Shown here piece after piece: positions 40,407 through 48,688 of a stretch of DNA of 64,000 nt. Source of the stretch: Jiangella endophytica (GTDB lineage: Bacteria > Actinomycetota > Actinomycetes > Jiangellales > Jiangellaceae); assembly GCF_003427025.1 (NCBI RefSeq), contig NZ_QVAI01000002.1, positions 434,001 to 498,000 on the forward strand, read 5' to 3'. The notes under the pieces are model-generated. The model was not told where the DNA came from. It did not search any database and was given only the letters and a program-made list of their open reading frames with translations. Position 1 is the stretch's first letter; every line of letters begins with the position of its first letter. Position numbers and translations under genes: made by a program.

Positions 40407-41813
40407 TCAGCCCAGTTCGGACTGGAGCTGGGTGGCGCTCTCGTCCATCTGCGCGGCCGCCTCGGCCGGTGTCAGGGTGCCGTCCAGTGCGTCGCGCAGG
40501 ATGTTGGTCAGCTCGAGGTCGCCGTACATCGCGGTGACCAGCGCGCCCTGGCCCTGCGGGAAGCCCCAGCGCTCGAACCCGGTGGCGCCCTCGGTGATGG
40601 TCTGGACGGCGTCGTCGCCGTACAGCTCGCCGACGCTGAGCTGCGCCTGCCCGGAACCGACCGCCAGGCCGGACCAGCCGTCGACGTAGGACGTGTCGCC
40701 GGCCTCGGGACCGGTGCGCATCGGGAACCGCCCCTCGGGCGAGATGGAGAGGAACCCCATGTAGCCGTCGCCCAGCAGGTAGCGCACCAGCTCCTTGGCC
40801 GGTTCGGTGTCGGCGGACGACGTGATGCCCAGGTTGATGGTCAGGCCGAACTGGGTCGGCTGGTCGCCCGACGGGCCCTCGAACAGCGGCAGGATCGTGG
40901 TGCGGTCGACCAGCCACTGCTGGTCGGCGCCGCACTCGGCGCAGGTCAGCGGGGTGTCCGCGAACAGTCCGGCCAGCTCGTCCAGCAGGTGCGGCGACCA
41001 CGATGTCATGGCCGTCTGCCCGGCGAGGTAGTTGGCCCGGGTGCTGTCGACGTCGCCGGCGCCGGCGGGCGCGAACTGCGCGAGGTCGACGTAGAACTGG
41101 ATCGCCTCCTCGCACTCGGGGGTGTCCAGCGTCACCTCGCCCTCGTCGTCGACCAGCTGGCAGTCGTTGGCCAGCGCCACGTGCTCGAAGACCTGCATCG
41201 TGAAGCCGTCGCCGCCGGTGCTGCCCAGCGCGAAGCCGGAGATGCCGTCCTGCCCGTTGAGCGCCTCGGCCGCGGCGAGGACGCTGTCGTAGCTGGACGG
41301 CTCCTCCAGGCCGGCGGCGTCGAACAGATCCGTCCGGTAGAAGATCATCTGGCCCCAGCCGTCGGACGGGACGGTGGCGTACTCGCCCTCCGCGTCCTCG
41401 ACCCGGATGAGGTTCAGTGCGCTCTCGTTGAACGTGTCGGTGCCGAGCTCGTCGACCAGTTCGCTGGCCACGGCGGAGTCGAGGATGCCCTCGTCGACCC
41501 AGCCGGCGGCCAGCTCGACGCCGTGCACGACGATGTCGGGGAGGTCGCCGGCGGCGGCCGCGGACACCATCGCCTGGGGGAGGTCGGGCGCGCTGACGCC
41601 GACCAGCTCGACGTCGATGCCGGACTGCTCGGTGAAGTCGGCCAGCACCTGCTGCATGGTCGCCATGCGATCGGCGGTGTCGTAGACCGTCCACAGGGTG
41701 ATGCTGCCCCCGCCGCCCTCGCCGGAGCCCGCGCTGTCGCCGTCGTCGTCGCCGGAGCAGCCGGCCGCGACCAGACCGATCACCGCGAGTGCAGTCAGAG
41801 GTCGTCGCCACAT
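40407..41813 (-). CDS. Extracellular sugar-binding lipoprotein of ABC transporter
   Basis: A 468-residue solute-binding protein with signal WRRPLTALAVIGLVAAGCSG (lipobox VAAGC, Cys18) followed by an acidic Gly/Ser linker. The mature domain starts SITLWTVYDTADRMATMQQVLADFTEQSGIDVELV, the standard family-1 binding-protein beginning. Two Cys pairs (NDCQLV with PECEEAI, and CAEC) may form disulfides. ATG 41813 follows GGAGGG. It captures the sugar for the two permeases downstream. The sugar is unknown, but the truncated sulfatase in the operon suggests a sulfated or modified glycan. Confidence 0.9.
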   Translation of the reverse strand: MWRRPLTALAVIGLVAAGCSGDDDGDSAGSGEGGGGSITLWTVYDTADRMATMQQVLADFTEQSGIDVELVGVSAPDLPQAMVSAAAAGDLPDIVVHGVELAAGWVDEGILDSAVASELVDELGTDTFNESALNLIRVEDAEGEYATVPSDGWGQMIFYRTDLFDAAGLEEPSSYDSVLAAAEALNGQDGISGFALGSTGGDGFTMQVFEHVALANDCQLVDDEGEVTLDTPECEEAIQFYVDLAQFAPAGAGDVDSTRANYLAGQTAMTSWSPHLLDELAGLFADTPLTCAECGADQQWLVDRTTILPLFEGPSGDQPTQFGLTINLGITSSADTEPAKELVRYLLGDGYMGFLSISPEGRFPMRTGPEAGDTSYVDGWSGLAVGSGQAQLSVGELYGDDAVQTITEGATGFERWGFPQGQGALVTAMYGDLELTNILRDALDGTLTPAEAAAQMDESATQLQSELG

Positions 41814-41934
41814 GATGCCGTCCCTCCTCGGGTGGAGCCTGCAGATGTGGGGCACCATGCTTGGGAAATGTGATTCAAGGTGTCAACGAATGGAGCAGGT
41901 ATGCAAGGAATCGTGAACGGAGGGCGCTGATCTG

Positions 41935-42942
41935 ATGAAATCCATGAAGATCGACGAACTCGACCGGCTCGTCGTCGCCGCCCTGCTGGCGAACCCGCGG
42001 GCGACCCACGCGGCCATCGGGCAGGCGGTGCGCAGCTCCGAGGCGACGGTGTCGCGGCGGCTCGCCCGGCTGCGGCGGACCGGCGCCGTCCGCGTCGTCG
42101 GCGCGCTCGACTCGCAGATCAGCCACCGGGCACGGTCGGTGTTCGTCCGGCTGCGGTGCGCGCCCGGCGCGGCGAACGAGCTGGCGCTGCCGCTGGCGCT
42201 CTGGGACGAGACCGGCTCGGTCAAGGTGCTGACCGGCAGCGTCGACTGTGTCGCCGAGGTCGCGTACACCTCGAACGAGCACCTCTACGCCCTGATGATG
42301 CACCGGCTGCCGCAGTTCGACGGCGTCATGGCGACGTTCAGCAACCAGGTGATCCGCCGGTTCTCCACGCCGCACGGCTGGAACCCCGGCCTGCTGCCCG
42401 ACGCCGCCGTCGCCGAGTTGCGCTCCGAGCGGCGGGACCGGTGGAGCGAGCACCCGGAGCCCGACGAGGCCGCCCCGATGTCGGAGCTGGACGAGCAACT
42501 CGTCGGCGCGCTCATCGACGACGGGCGGATGAGCTGGCAGGACCTCGCCGCGCGGTGCCACGTCACGCCCAGTACGGCGCGCCGGCGCACCGAGTCGCTG
42601 ATGGCCCAGGGCGTGCTGCGCATGCGCACCGTCGTCGAGCCGGAGGTACTGGGGCTGGCCGTGAACGCGTTCGTCTGGCTCACCATCAACCCGACGAAGA
42701 TCGGCCTGGCCGGGGAGATCCTGGCCCGGCACCGCAACGTCGTCATGATCGCCGCGACGACCGGTGACCGGAACCTGTGCGGCGAGATCGCCGTCGCCAG
42801 CGACAGCGCGCTCTACGAGTTCCTCTCCGAAACCGTCGGCCACCTGCCCGGACTCATCCACGCCGACGTCGCGGTGGCACTGCGCACCGTCAAGCGGGCC
42901 GGCATGATCGCTCCGGAGCTGCGGTCACGGTCCGGGCCGTGA
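41935..42942 (+). CDS. Lrp/AsnC-family regulator, double-length
   Basis: The 335-residue protein contains two Lrp/AsnC units in tandem. HTH 1 is about residues 4-50 (LDRLVVAALLANPRATHAAIGQAVRSSEATVSRRLARLRRTG). A RAM-like ligand domain runs to about 150. HTH 2 is about 183-230 (LDEQLVGALIDDGRMSWQDLAARCHVTPSTARRRTESLMAQG) and a second RAM domain follows. Ordinary Lrp proteins have one unit (about 150 residues). It is divergent from the sugar ABC operon (122-bp spacer) and is the obvious candidate regulator. Confidence 0.85.
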   Translation: MKSMKIDELDRLVVAALLANPRATHAAIGQAVRSSEATVSRRLARLRRTGAVRVVGALDSQISHRARSVFVRLRCAPGAANELALPLALWDETGSVKVLTGSVDCVAEVAYTSNEHLYALMMHRLPQFDGVMATFSNQVIRRFSTPHGWNPGLLPDAAVAELRSERRDRWSEHPEPDEAAPMSELDEQLVGALIDDGRMSWQDLAARCHVTPSTARRRTESLMAQGVLRMRTVVEPEVLGLAVNAFVWLTINPTKIGLAGEILARHRNVVMIAATTGDRNLCGEIAVASDSALYEFLSETVGHLPGLIHADVAVALRTVKRAGMIAPELRSRSGP

Positions 42943-42954
42943 ACAGGACCGGAA

Positions 42955-43000
42955 CTCCGAGCGATCATGCGTATCTCGTGCGTCATGACGGCGCTCGGAG
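42955..43000. terminator. Hairpin between the Lrp-type gene and grpB-like gene
   Basis: ctccgagcg (42955-42963) and cgctcggag (42992-43000) are perfect 9-bp arms, and the interior has further weak symmetry. It may end the regulator transcript. No T run. Confidence 0.35.
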
Positions 43001-43015
43001 GACTATGGTCGAACC

Positions 43016-43570
43016 ATGTACGAGAGTGAGGCAGCGCACGATGCTGTGCGCCGCGACCCGATAGAGATCCTTCCTTACGACACCGCGTGGCCCGAGTCGT
43101 TCGAGCAGCAGCGCCTGCGCGTCGAACCGGCCCTGCGTCCGTGGCTGATCGGCTCGGTCGAGCACGTCGGCAGCACGGCGGTGCAGGGTCTGCCCGCCAA
43201 GCCCATCATCGACATGATGGCCATGGTGGCCTCCTACGAGGAGGCCGAGGGCACCATCGCCGCCATGCGCGAGATCGGCTGGACCCAGGTGTGGGAGACC
43301 GGCGACGAAGAGCTGCGACGATGGTCGTTCTGCTACCCGGACCCCGCCTGGCGCACCCACCACCTGCACGTCGTCGAGTACGTGTCGCAGCTGGGCCGCG
43401 ACTGCCTGGCCTTCCGCGACCACCTGCGCCACCACCCCGACGACGCCCAGCGCTACGCCGAGATCAAGCAGAGCCTGGCCGCCGTGCACCACGACGACCG
43501 TCCCGCTTACCGCGCGGGCAAGGCACCGTTCATCGAGGACATCATGCGGCGGGCCTCCGTCCAGCACTGA
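43016..43570 (+). CDS. GrpB family (UPF0157) nucleotidyltransferase-like protein
   Basis: 184 residues. The family signature VEHVGSTAVQGLPAKPIIDMMAMV (about residues 49-72) has the G-S-T and D-x-x-V elements of a nucleotidyltransferase fold. THHLHVVEYVSQLGRDCLAFRDHLRHHPDDAQRYAEIK in the second half is equally diagnostic. Activity is unproven for most members. The 3' end overlaps the convergent DUF389 gene by 29 bp. Confidence 0.9.
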   Translation: MYESEAAHDAVRRDPIEILPYDTAWPESFEQQRLRVEPALRPWLIGSVEHVGSTAVQGLPAKPIIDMMAMVASYEEAEGTIAAMREIGWTQVWETGDEELRRWSFCYPDPAWRTHHLHVVEYVSQLGRDCLAFRDHLRHHPDDAQRYAEIKQSLAAVHHDDRPAYRAGKAPFIEDIMRRASVQH

Positions 43571-44492
43571 GCCGTGGCAACCGGCCGGTCGTGGCCTTCA
43601 GCACGAGCAGGGTCAAGATCCCGGCCAGCACGATCGCGGTCATGTTGATGGCCAGCTGAGCGGCCGCGCCACCCAGCTCGGCGGCGTCGCCGAGAGCCAG
43701 GGCCAGCCCCAGGTTCCCGGCGGCGGGCACCGTCGTCACCGAGATGAACACGCCCACCAGGGCACCCGACTTCGCGGACGTGAGCGACAGGATGCCGGCG
43801 ATCCCGGCGATGAACGCCACGACGAACGACCACCGGTCCGGCCGCCAGATGAACCCCGTGAGCGGCCGATCCGACGTCAGCACCGCCGCATCGATCCACC
43901 CTGCCCAGGCGGCCAGCAGGCCGAGCACCGTCGTGACGGCGATCGCGATGGTGAACCCGGCCACCAGCGTCACCAGCGACTGGCGCACGATGCTGAACCT
44001 GCGGTGCACCAGTCCGACGGCGAGGCCGGCCAGCGGGCCGAACTCCGGCCCGACGACCATCGCGCCGACCACCAGGATGGCGGAGTCGAGCACGATCGCG
44101 ATCGCGGCCAGCACGGCGGCCAGGGACAGGAACCAGACGAACGTCTTCGACAGCACCGAGTCCTCGTCGGCGCGGCGCACGACCTGCTCCCAGATGACGG
44201 CGTCGGCGCCCTCGCCGGGCGCCTCGTCCTCGGCGCGTTCGGCGGCAGCGGAGATCGACGTCTCGACGGGCTCGAGCGCGATGGTGCCGGTCCGATCGAG
44301 GCCGAGGTCGCGCAGCGCACGGATCATGCCCTCGGCCGACTCGCGGGCCAGCTCGGCCAGCACGACGTCGCCCTCCGGGCGCACGGAGGCGCCGCGCAGC
44401 ACGGCGATGCTGGCGACGCCCGGGGACCCGTCCAGCAAGCTGACGATGCGGTCGGTCGTCTCCGCCGGCGTCGTGACGCGCAGGTGCAGCAC
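43542..44492 (-). CDS. DUF389 domain membrane protein
   Basis: The 316-residue protein has an N-terminal soluble ACT-like domain (LHLRVTTPAETTDRIVSLLDGSPGVASIAVLRGA) of about 80 residues, then eight or so membrane helices. The DUF389 signature SAILVVGAMVVGPEFGPLAGLAVGLVHRR lies about residues 140-168, and a second conserved stretch is SAKSGALVGVFISVTTVPAAGNLGLALA. The transported solute, if any, is unknown. Confidence 0.88.
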   Translation of the reverse strand: MLHLRVTTPAETTDRIVSLLDGSPGVASIAVLRGASVRPEGDVVLAELARESAEGMIRALRDLGLDRTGTIALEPVETSISAAAERAEDEAPGEGADAVIWEQVVRRADEDSVLSKTFVWFLSLAAVLAAIAIVLDSAILVVGAMVVGPEFGPLAGLAVGLVHRRFSIVRQSLVTLVAGFTIAIAVTTVLGLLAAWAGWIDAAVLTSDRPLTGFIWRPDRWSFVVAFIAGIAGILSLTSAKSGALVGVFISVTTVPAAGNLGLALALGDAAELGGAAAQLAINMTAIVLAGILTLLVLKATTGRLPRLSAGRRPAA

Positions 44493-44522
44493 GGCGCCAT
44501 CGTAGAGGCGCCGTGGGCCGGG

Positions 44523-44675
44523 TCAGCGCAGGTCGCCGGCCAACAGGGTGGTGTCGCAGGGCCAGGCCGAGCCGCAGACGGCGCACAGCCCGGCGTCGTC
44601 GGCGTGGTCGTTGAGCACGGTGTTGCCGTCGGTGAGCCGGAGCAGGGTCGCGGGCTCCCGTTCCTTGACGTCCAT
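44523..44675 (-). CDS. Small Cys-containing hypothetical protein (50 aa)
   Basis: A 153-bp frame from ATG 44675. The C-terminal half contains LCAVCGSAWPCD, a C-x-x-C...C pattern resembling a small metal-binding knuckle. The N-terminal half is hydrophilic (MDVKEREPATLLRLTDGNTVLND). The ribosome site is weak. It lies between the DUF389 gene and a divergent dehydrogenase. Confidence 0.45.
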   Translation of the reverse strand: MDVKEREPATLLRLTDGNTVLNDHADDAGLCAVCGSAWPCDTTLLAGDLR

Positions 44676-44758
44676 GTCCCCATGGAAGTCCGGCGGTGTT
44701 GAGTCCGGGGTGCGGACGCGTGACGGCGGTGTGAACAGTGGCTTGTACGCTGGCGGCC

Positions 44759-45700
44759 GTGACTGACGGCGTGATCCTGCAGGTCGGTGGCCTCCACCCG
44801 ACGGCCGAGCGTGAGCTGGCGACGACGTACGGGGCGGTGCGGCTGCCATCGGGCCCGGAGCGCGCGGCGTTCCTCGACGAGCGCGGCGCCGACGTCACCG
44901 TCGCGGTCACCGGTGCGGGCATGGACGCCGAGCTGATCGGCGCGCTGCCTCGGCTGGCCGCCGTCATCAACCTCGGGGTGGGCTACGACTCCGTCGACGT
45001 CGCGGCGCTGAAGCCGCGCGGCATCGCGCTCAGCAACACCCCCGACGTGCTCACCGACTGCGTCGCCGACCTCGCCGTCGGCGGGCTGATCGACGTGTTC
45101 CGCGGCCTGTCCGCCAGCGACCGGTTCGTCCGCCGCGGCGAGTGGGCGGCCGGGCGCAAGTTCCCGCTGCAGCGCCGGGTCAGCGGCGCCCGCGTCGGCA
45201 TTCTGGGGCTGGGCCGCATCGGCCGGGCCATCGCGCACCGGCTCGAGGCGTTCGGCTGCACCGTCGCCTACCACAACCGCCGCCGCGTCGACGACGTCCC
45301 GTACGCCTACGCGGCCACACCGGTCGAGCTGGCCCACGACGCCGACGCCGTCATCGTCGTCACCCCCGGCGGCACCGGCACCCAGGCACTGGTGTCCGCC
45401 GAGGTCATCGCGGCGCTCGGCCCGGACGGCTACCTGGTCAACGTGGCGCGCGGCAGCGTGGTCGACCAGGACGCGCTGGTGACCGCGCTGACGACCGGCG
45501 CGCTGGGCGGCGCCGCGCTCGACGTGTTCACCGACGAGCCGCGAGTGCCCGAGGAGCTGTTCGCGCTGGACAACGTCGTGCTGCTGCCGCACATCGGCAG
45601 CGCGACCGTCGAGACGAGAGAGGCGATGGCCCAGCTGGTGCTCAGCAACCTGGAACGGTTCCTGGCCGACGGGACGCTGGTCACGCCGGTGCCGCTGTGA
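44759..45700 (+). CDS. D-isomer-specific 2-hydroxyacid dehydrogenase
   Basis: A 313-residue NAD(P)H-dependent dehydrogenase that interconverts 2-keto and D-2-hydroxy acids. The nucleotide motif GLGRIG is at residues 150-155, and the catalytic triad is Arg231 (NVARGSVVD), Glu260 (DVFTDEP) and His278 (LLPHIGS). The short form and substrate loop (NLGVGYDSVDV) resemble glyoxylate/hydroxypyruvate reductases. GTG 44759 is the probable start. It is followed by a nitrilase-type amidase gene 42 bp later. Confidence 0.9.
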   Translation: MTDGVILQVGGLHPTAERELATTYGAVRLPSGPERAAFLDERGADVTVAVTGAGMDAELIGALPRLAAVINLGVGYDSVDVAALKPRGIALSNTPDVLTDCVADLAVGGLIDVFRGLSASDRFVRRGEWAAGRKFPLQRRVSGARVGILGLGRIGRAIAHRLEAFGCTVAYHNRRRVDDVPYAYAATPVELAHDADAVIVVTPGGTGTQALVSAEVIAALGPDGYLVNVARGSVVDQDALVTALTTGALGGAALDVFTDEPRVPEELFALDNVVLLPHIGSATVETREAMAQLVLSNLERFLADGTLVTPVPL

Positions 45701-45742
45701 ATCATCGCTGATCGTGGCGAGATGGCGCGCTTTAATGACCGT

Positions 45743-46525
45743 ATGCGGGTAGCACTGGTCCAGCTGGCGGCGGCGACGGACACCGACGCGAACACCTCGG
45801 CGATCCGGCGGCTGACGAAGGGCGTCGAGGCCGACCTCGTCGTGCTGCCGGAGGCGGTCATGCACGACTTCGGCGACCCGTCACTGCCGCTCGGCCCGGT
45901 GGCCCAGCCCTTGGACGGCCCGTTCGTCGCGACGCTGGCCGAGCTGGCGCGGTCGGCCGGTGCGGTCGTCGTCGCCGGCATGTTCGAGCGGTCCGACGAT
46001 CCCGACCGGCCGTACAACACGCTGGTCGCGGTCGGGCACGACGGCGCGGTGCTGGCGACGTATCGCAAGGCGCACCTCTACGACTCCTTCGGCTACCGCG
46101 AGTCCGACCGGCTGCGCACCGGCGACCCCGTGCCCGCGGTATTCGCCGTCGACGGGGTCCGGCTCGGCCTGCTGACCTGCTACGACCTGCGCTTCCCGGA
46201 ACAGGGCCGGGCACTGGTCGACGCCGGCGCCGACACGTTCGTCATCCCGGCGGCCTGGGTGCGCGGGCCGTTGAAGGAGGACCACTGGCAGACGCTGCTG
46301 CGTGCGCGGGCCATCGAGAACACCGTCTACGTGGCCGCGGCGGCGCAGACCGGGCGGGCGTACTGCGGGCTGAGCCAGCTGGTCGACCCGCTCGGGGTCG
46401 TGGTCGCCGCGCTGGGCGACGACGAGGGCCGGCTGGTCGCCGAGCTCGACCCGGAGCGCATCGCGGCGGCCCGCGAGCGCAACCCGGCGCTGCGACACCG
46501 GCGGGCCTGGCCCACGCCGCCATGA
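45743..46525 (+). CDS. Carbon-nitrogen hydrolase (nitrilase superfamily)
   Basis: A 260-residue amidase-like enzyme. The Glu-Lys-Cys catalytic triad is complete: Glu37 (LPEAVM), Lys109 (YRKAHLYDSFGYRES) and Cys146 (LLTCYDLRFPE). The KxHLYDxFG segment and RARAIENTVYVAAAAQ near residue 190 fit the omega-amidase/Nit1-Nit2-like branch, which deaminates 2-oxo acid amides or deaminated glutathione. The ATG at 45743 matches the family start (MRVALVQLA). Confidence 0.9.
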   Translation: MRVALVQLAAATDTDANTSAIRRLTKGVEADLVVLPEAVMHDFGDPSLPLGPVAQPLDGPFVATLAELARSAGAVVVAGMFERSDDPDRPYNTLVAVGHDGAVLATYRKAHLYDSFGYRESDRLRTGDPVPAVFAVDGVRLGLLTCYDLRFPEQGRALVDAGADTFVIPAAWVRGPLKEDHWQTLLRARAIENTVYVAAAAQTGRAYCGLSQLVDPLGVVVAALGDDEGRLVAELDPERIAAARERNPALRHRRAWPTPP

Positions 46526-46620
46526 CGATGCGACGGTGATGGTGCCGACCGGCGACGTGGACCCACCCCGCCCGGACCGGGTGGGACCGACCCTAGCGGC
46601 CGGCACCGACAGCCGGGCGG

Positions 46621-46674
46621 GCGACGACAGCGGGGCGGGCGACGACAGCGGGGCGGGCGACGACCGTCGGGCGG
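46621..46674. repeat. 18-bp tandem repeat ahead of the MobA-like coding region
   Basis: The unit gcgacgacagcggggcgg repeats at 46621-46638 and 46639-46656, followed by a degenerate third copy. Its frame is open and would encode SGAGDD repeats if an upstream start were used. Confidence 0.7.
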
Positions 46675-46679
46675 ACGGC

Positions 46680-47243
46680 ATGCGGTGGGCAGCGGTCGTC
46701 CTCGCCGGCGGGTCCGGGCGGCGGCTCGGCGGGACGGACAAGCCCGCGCTCGTTGTCGGCGGGCAGACGCTGCTGGACCGGTCCGTCGCGGCGGCGGCCG
46801 GTGCGGGCGCCGCGCAGATCGTGGTCGCGGGCCCGCGGCGCGACACGCACACGCCGGTCACGTGGACACGTGAGGACCCGCCCGGCGGCGGCCCGTTGGC
46901 CGGGCTCGCCGCCGGCCTGACGGCGCTGGACGTGGCGGCGGACGCCGTCGTCGTGCTCGCCGCGGACCTCCCGAGGGTGTCGTCGGCGCTGGTCGGACGG
47001 TTGCTGGCCGGGCTCCGGCCGGAAGTCGACGCGGTCGCCGTCGTCGATGCCGCCGGCTGGGTACAGCCGCTGGTGGCGGCGTATCGGACCGAGCCGCTGC
47101 GGGCCGCGCTGGACGCCGTCGGCGACCCGCGGGCGAAGCCGGTCCGCGCGCTGCTCGAGCGCCTGCGCGTGGCGACGCTCCGGGACGAGGAGGGCTCCGC
47201 GGACATCGACACGCCGGGCGACCTGGCCCGATGGCGGCCATGA
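46680..47243 (+). CDS. MobA-like molybdenum cofactor guanylyltransferase / NTP transferase
   Basis: The product begins MRWAAVVLAGGSGRRLGGTDKPAL, the nucleotide-binding signature of MobA-like NTP transferases (L-A-G-G-x-S/G-x-R-x-G-x-x-K). It continues with VVLAADLPRVSSALVGRL, whose Asp binds the metal. The 187-residue length from ATG 46680 suits the family. An open frame extends upstream to 46536 through an 18-bp tandem repeat, but that part looks non-functional. MobA attaches GMP to molybdopterin. The small gene just downstream often accompanies MobA in actinobacteria. Confidence 0.8.
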   Translation: MRWAAVVLAGGSGRRLGGTDKPALVVGGQTLLDRSVAAAAGAGAAQIVVAGPRRDTHTPVTWTREDPPGGGPLAGLAAGLTALDVAADAVVVLAADLPRVSSALVGRLLAGLRPEVDAVAVVDAAGWVQPLVAAYRTEPLRAALDAVGDPRAKPVRALLERLRVATLRDEEGSADIDTPGDLARWRP

Positions 47244-47280
47244 TCAGTGGAGGATGTGCCGGACGGCGGGAGGAAGGTAC

Positions 47281-47550
47281 GTGACCATGGACAGCTGGGT
47301 GACCGCGTTGTGCGAACGACTGGGGGTGCCGGTCGACGACGTCGACGTCGGCGGGATCCTCGACCTCGCCCGCGACGCCGCGCACACGGTGGAGCGGCCG
47401 GCCGCCCCGGTGACCGCGTTCATCGCGGGCTATGCCGCGGCGACCAAGGGCGGCGGCGCGGCCGCCGTCAACGCCGCCCTCGACACCGCAGGCGAACTGG
47501 CCCGCGACTGGAACGACGGCCCCGACGCCACCACACCGACGCTGCAGTGA
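47281..47550 (+). CDS. Small DUF6457-like protein next to mobA
   Basis: An 89-residue helical protein: MDSWVTALCERLGVPVDDVDVGGILDLARDAAHTVERPAAPVTAFIAGYAAA. This matches the short domain that follows or accompanies MobA in actinobacteria. The GTG at 47281 is chosen because GGAGG lies 7 bases upstream, whereas an ATG two codons later would be too far. It lies 37 bp after the MobA-like gene, likely in the same transcript. Confidence 0.75.
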   Translation: MTMDSWVTALCERLGVPVDDVDVGGILDLARDAAHTVERPAAPVTAFIAGYAAATKGGGAAAVNAALDTAGELARDWNDGPDATTPTLQ

Positions 47551-47574
47551 GCCGCGTCCGCTAGCGTCACGGCT

Positions 47575-48675
47575 GTGCAGACCAAGAGCTCCGTCCACCT
47601 GCCGGCGCCCGCCGAGGTGGTCGACCCGCTGCGCCTGCTGACCAAGCGGGTCATCATCGCGGTGGGCGTGCTGGTGCTGACGGCATTGCTCGTCTACCTC
47701 GACCGCGACGGCTACAACGACAACTCCGACGGCTCGGTCGACCTGCTGGACGCGTTCTACTACACGACCGTCTCGCTCTCGACCACCGGCTACGGCGACA
47801 TCACGCCGACGTCGGACAGCGCGCGGCTGGTCAACATCGTGCTGATCACCCCGCTGCGGGTGCTGTTCCTGATCGTCCTCATCGGCACGACGTTGGAGAC
47901 CCTGACCACCCGGAGCCGGGAGCAGGTGCGGCTCAACCGCTGGAGGAAGAAGTTGCGCGACCACACCGTCGTCATCGGCTACGGCGTCAAGGGCCGCAGC
48001 GCGGTGAGCACGATGCTCGCGAACGGCATGGCGACCGAGACGCTGGTCGTGGTCGACCCCGACCCGGCCGCGATCGCCGAGGCGAACGAGCAGGGCCTGG
48101 TCGCCGTCATGGGCGACGCCACCCGTACCGAGGTGCTGCGCCGCGCCGGCGTCCCGGCCGCCAGCCGCATCGTCATCACCACGGCTCGCGACGACGCCAG
48201 CGTGCTGGCCACCCTCACGTGCCGGCAGCTCAACCAGACCGCGAACATCGTCGTGTCGGTCCGCGAGGCCGACAACCTCGCGCTGGTCCGGCAGGGCGGT
48301 GCCAACGAGGTCGTGACGTCCTCGGACGCCGTCGGCCGGATACTGGGCCTGGCCACGGTCAGCCCGGCGCTCGGTCACGTGCTCGAGGACCTCACCACGT
48401 CCGGCGTCGGCCTGGAGGTCGCGGAGCGGCTGGTCTCGCCGCGCGAGGAGGGCAAGCAGCCCCGGCAGATCACCGACCTCGTCGTGGCCGTGGTCCGCGA
48501 CGGCGACGAGCTGCCGTTCCACTCGCCTGCCATCGGGCACCTCGTCCGCGGCGACCGCCTCATCGTCATCAGGCCCTCCGAGGAGTACCCGTGGGCCCGG
48601 CGCGAGGACGCCCACGAGGCGCCGGCGGAGGAGGAGCCCGAGGACCCGGCGGACCGCCCGCCGGGCGGTATCTGA
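47575..48675 (+). CDS. Potassium channel with RCK (TrkA-N/TrkA-C) domain
   Basis: A 366-residue two-helix K+ channel. The pore loop has the selectivity filter T-G-Y-G-D (residues 71-75) between helices at about 24-42 and 86-108. The cytosolic RCK Rossmann domain starts HTVVIGYGVKGRSAVSTML (about 124-142), with acidic VVVDPDPAA and GDATRTEVL. A TrkA-C-like domain and an acidic Pro/Glu tail follow. It opens to K+ under control of nucleotides or divalent ions, as in MthK-type channels. GTG is the start. Confidence 0.9.
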   Translation: MQTKSSVHLPAPAEVVDPLRLLTKRVIIAVGVLVLTALLVYLDRDGYNDNSDGSVDLLDAFYYTTVSLSTTGYGDITPTSDSARLVNIVLITPLRVLFLIVLIGTTLETLTTRSREQVRLNRWRKKLRDHTVVIGYGVKGRSAVSTMLANGMATETLVVVDPDPAAIAEANEQGLVAVMGDATRTEVLRRAGVPAASRIVITTARDDASVLATLTCRQLNQTANIVVSVREADNLALVRQGGANEVVTSSDAVGRILGLATVSPALGHVLEDLTTSGVGLEVAERLVSPREEGKQPRQITDLVVAVVRDGDELPFHSPAIGHLVRGDRLIVIRPSEEYPWARREDAHEAPAEEEPEDPADRPPGGI

Positions 48676-48688
48676 GCGGAGGGGTCAC

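Noticed and set aside
46536-46679. N-terminal extension of the MobA-like protein
   Set aside because: It is a low-complexity frame over an 18-bp tandem repeat; the family N-terminus begins at MRWAAVVLAGG.
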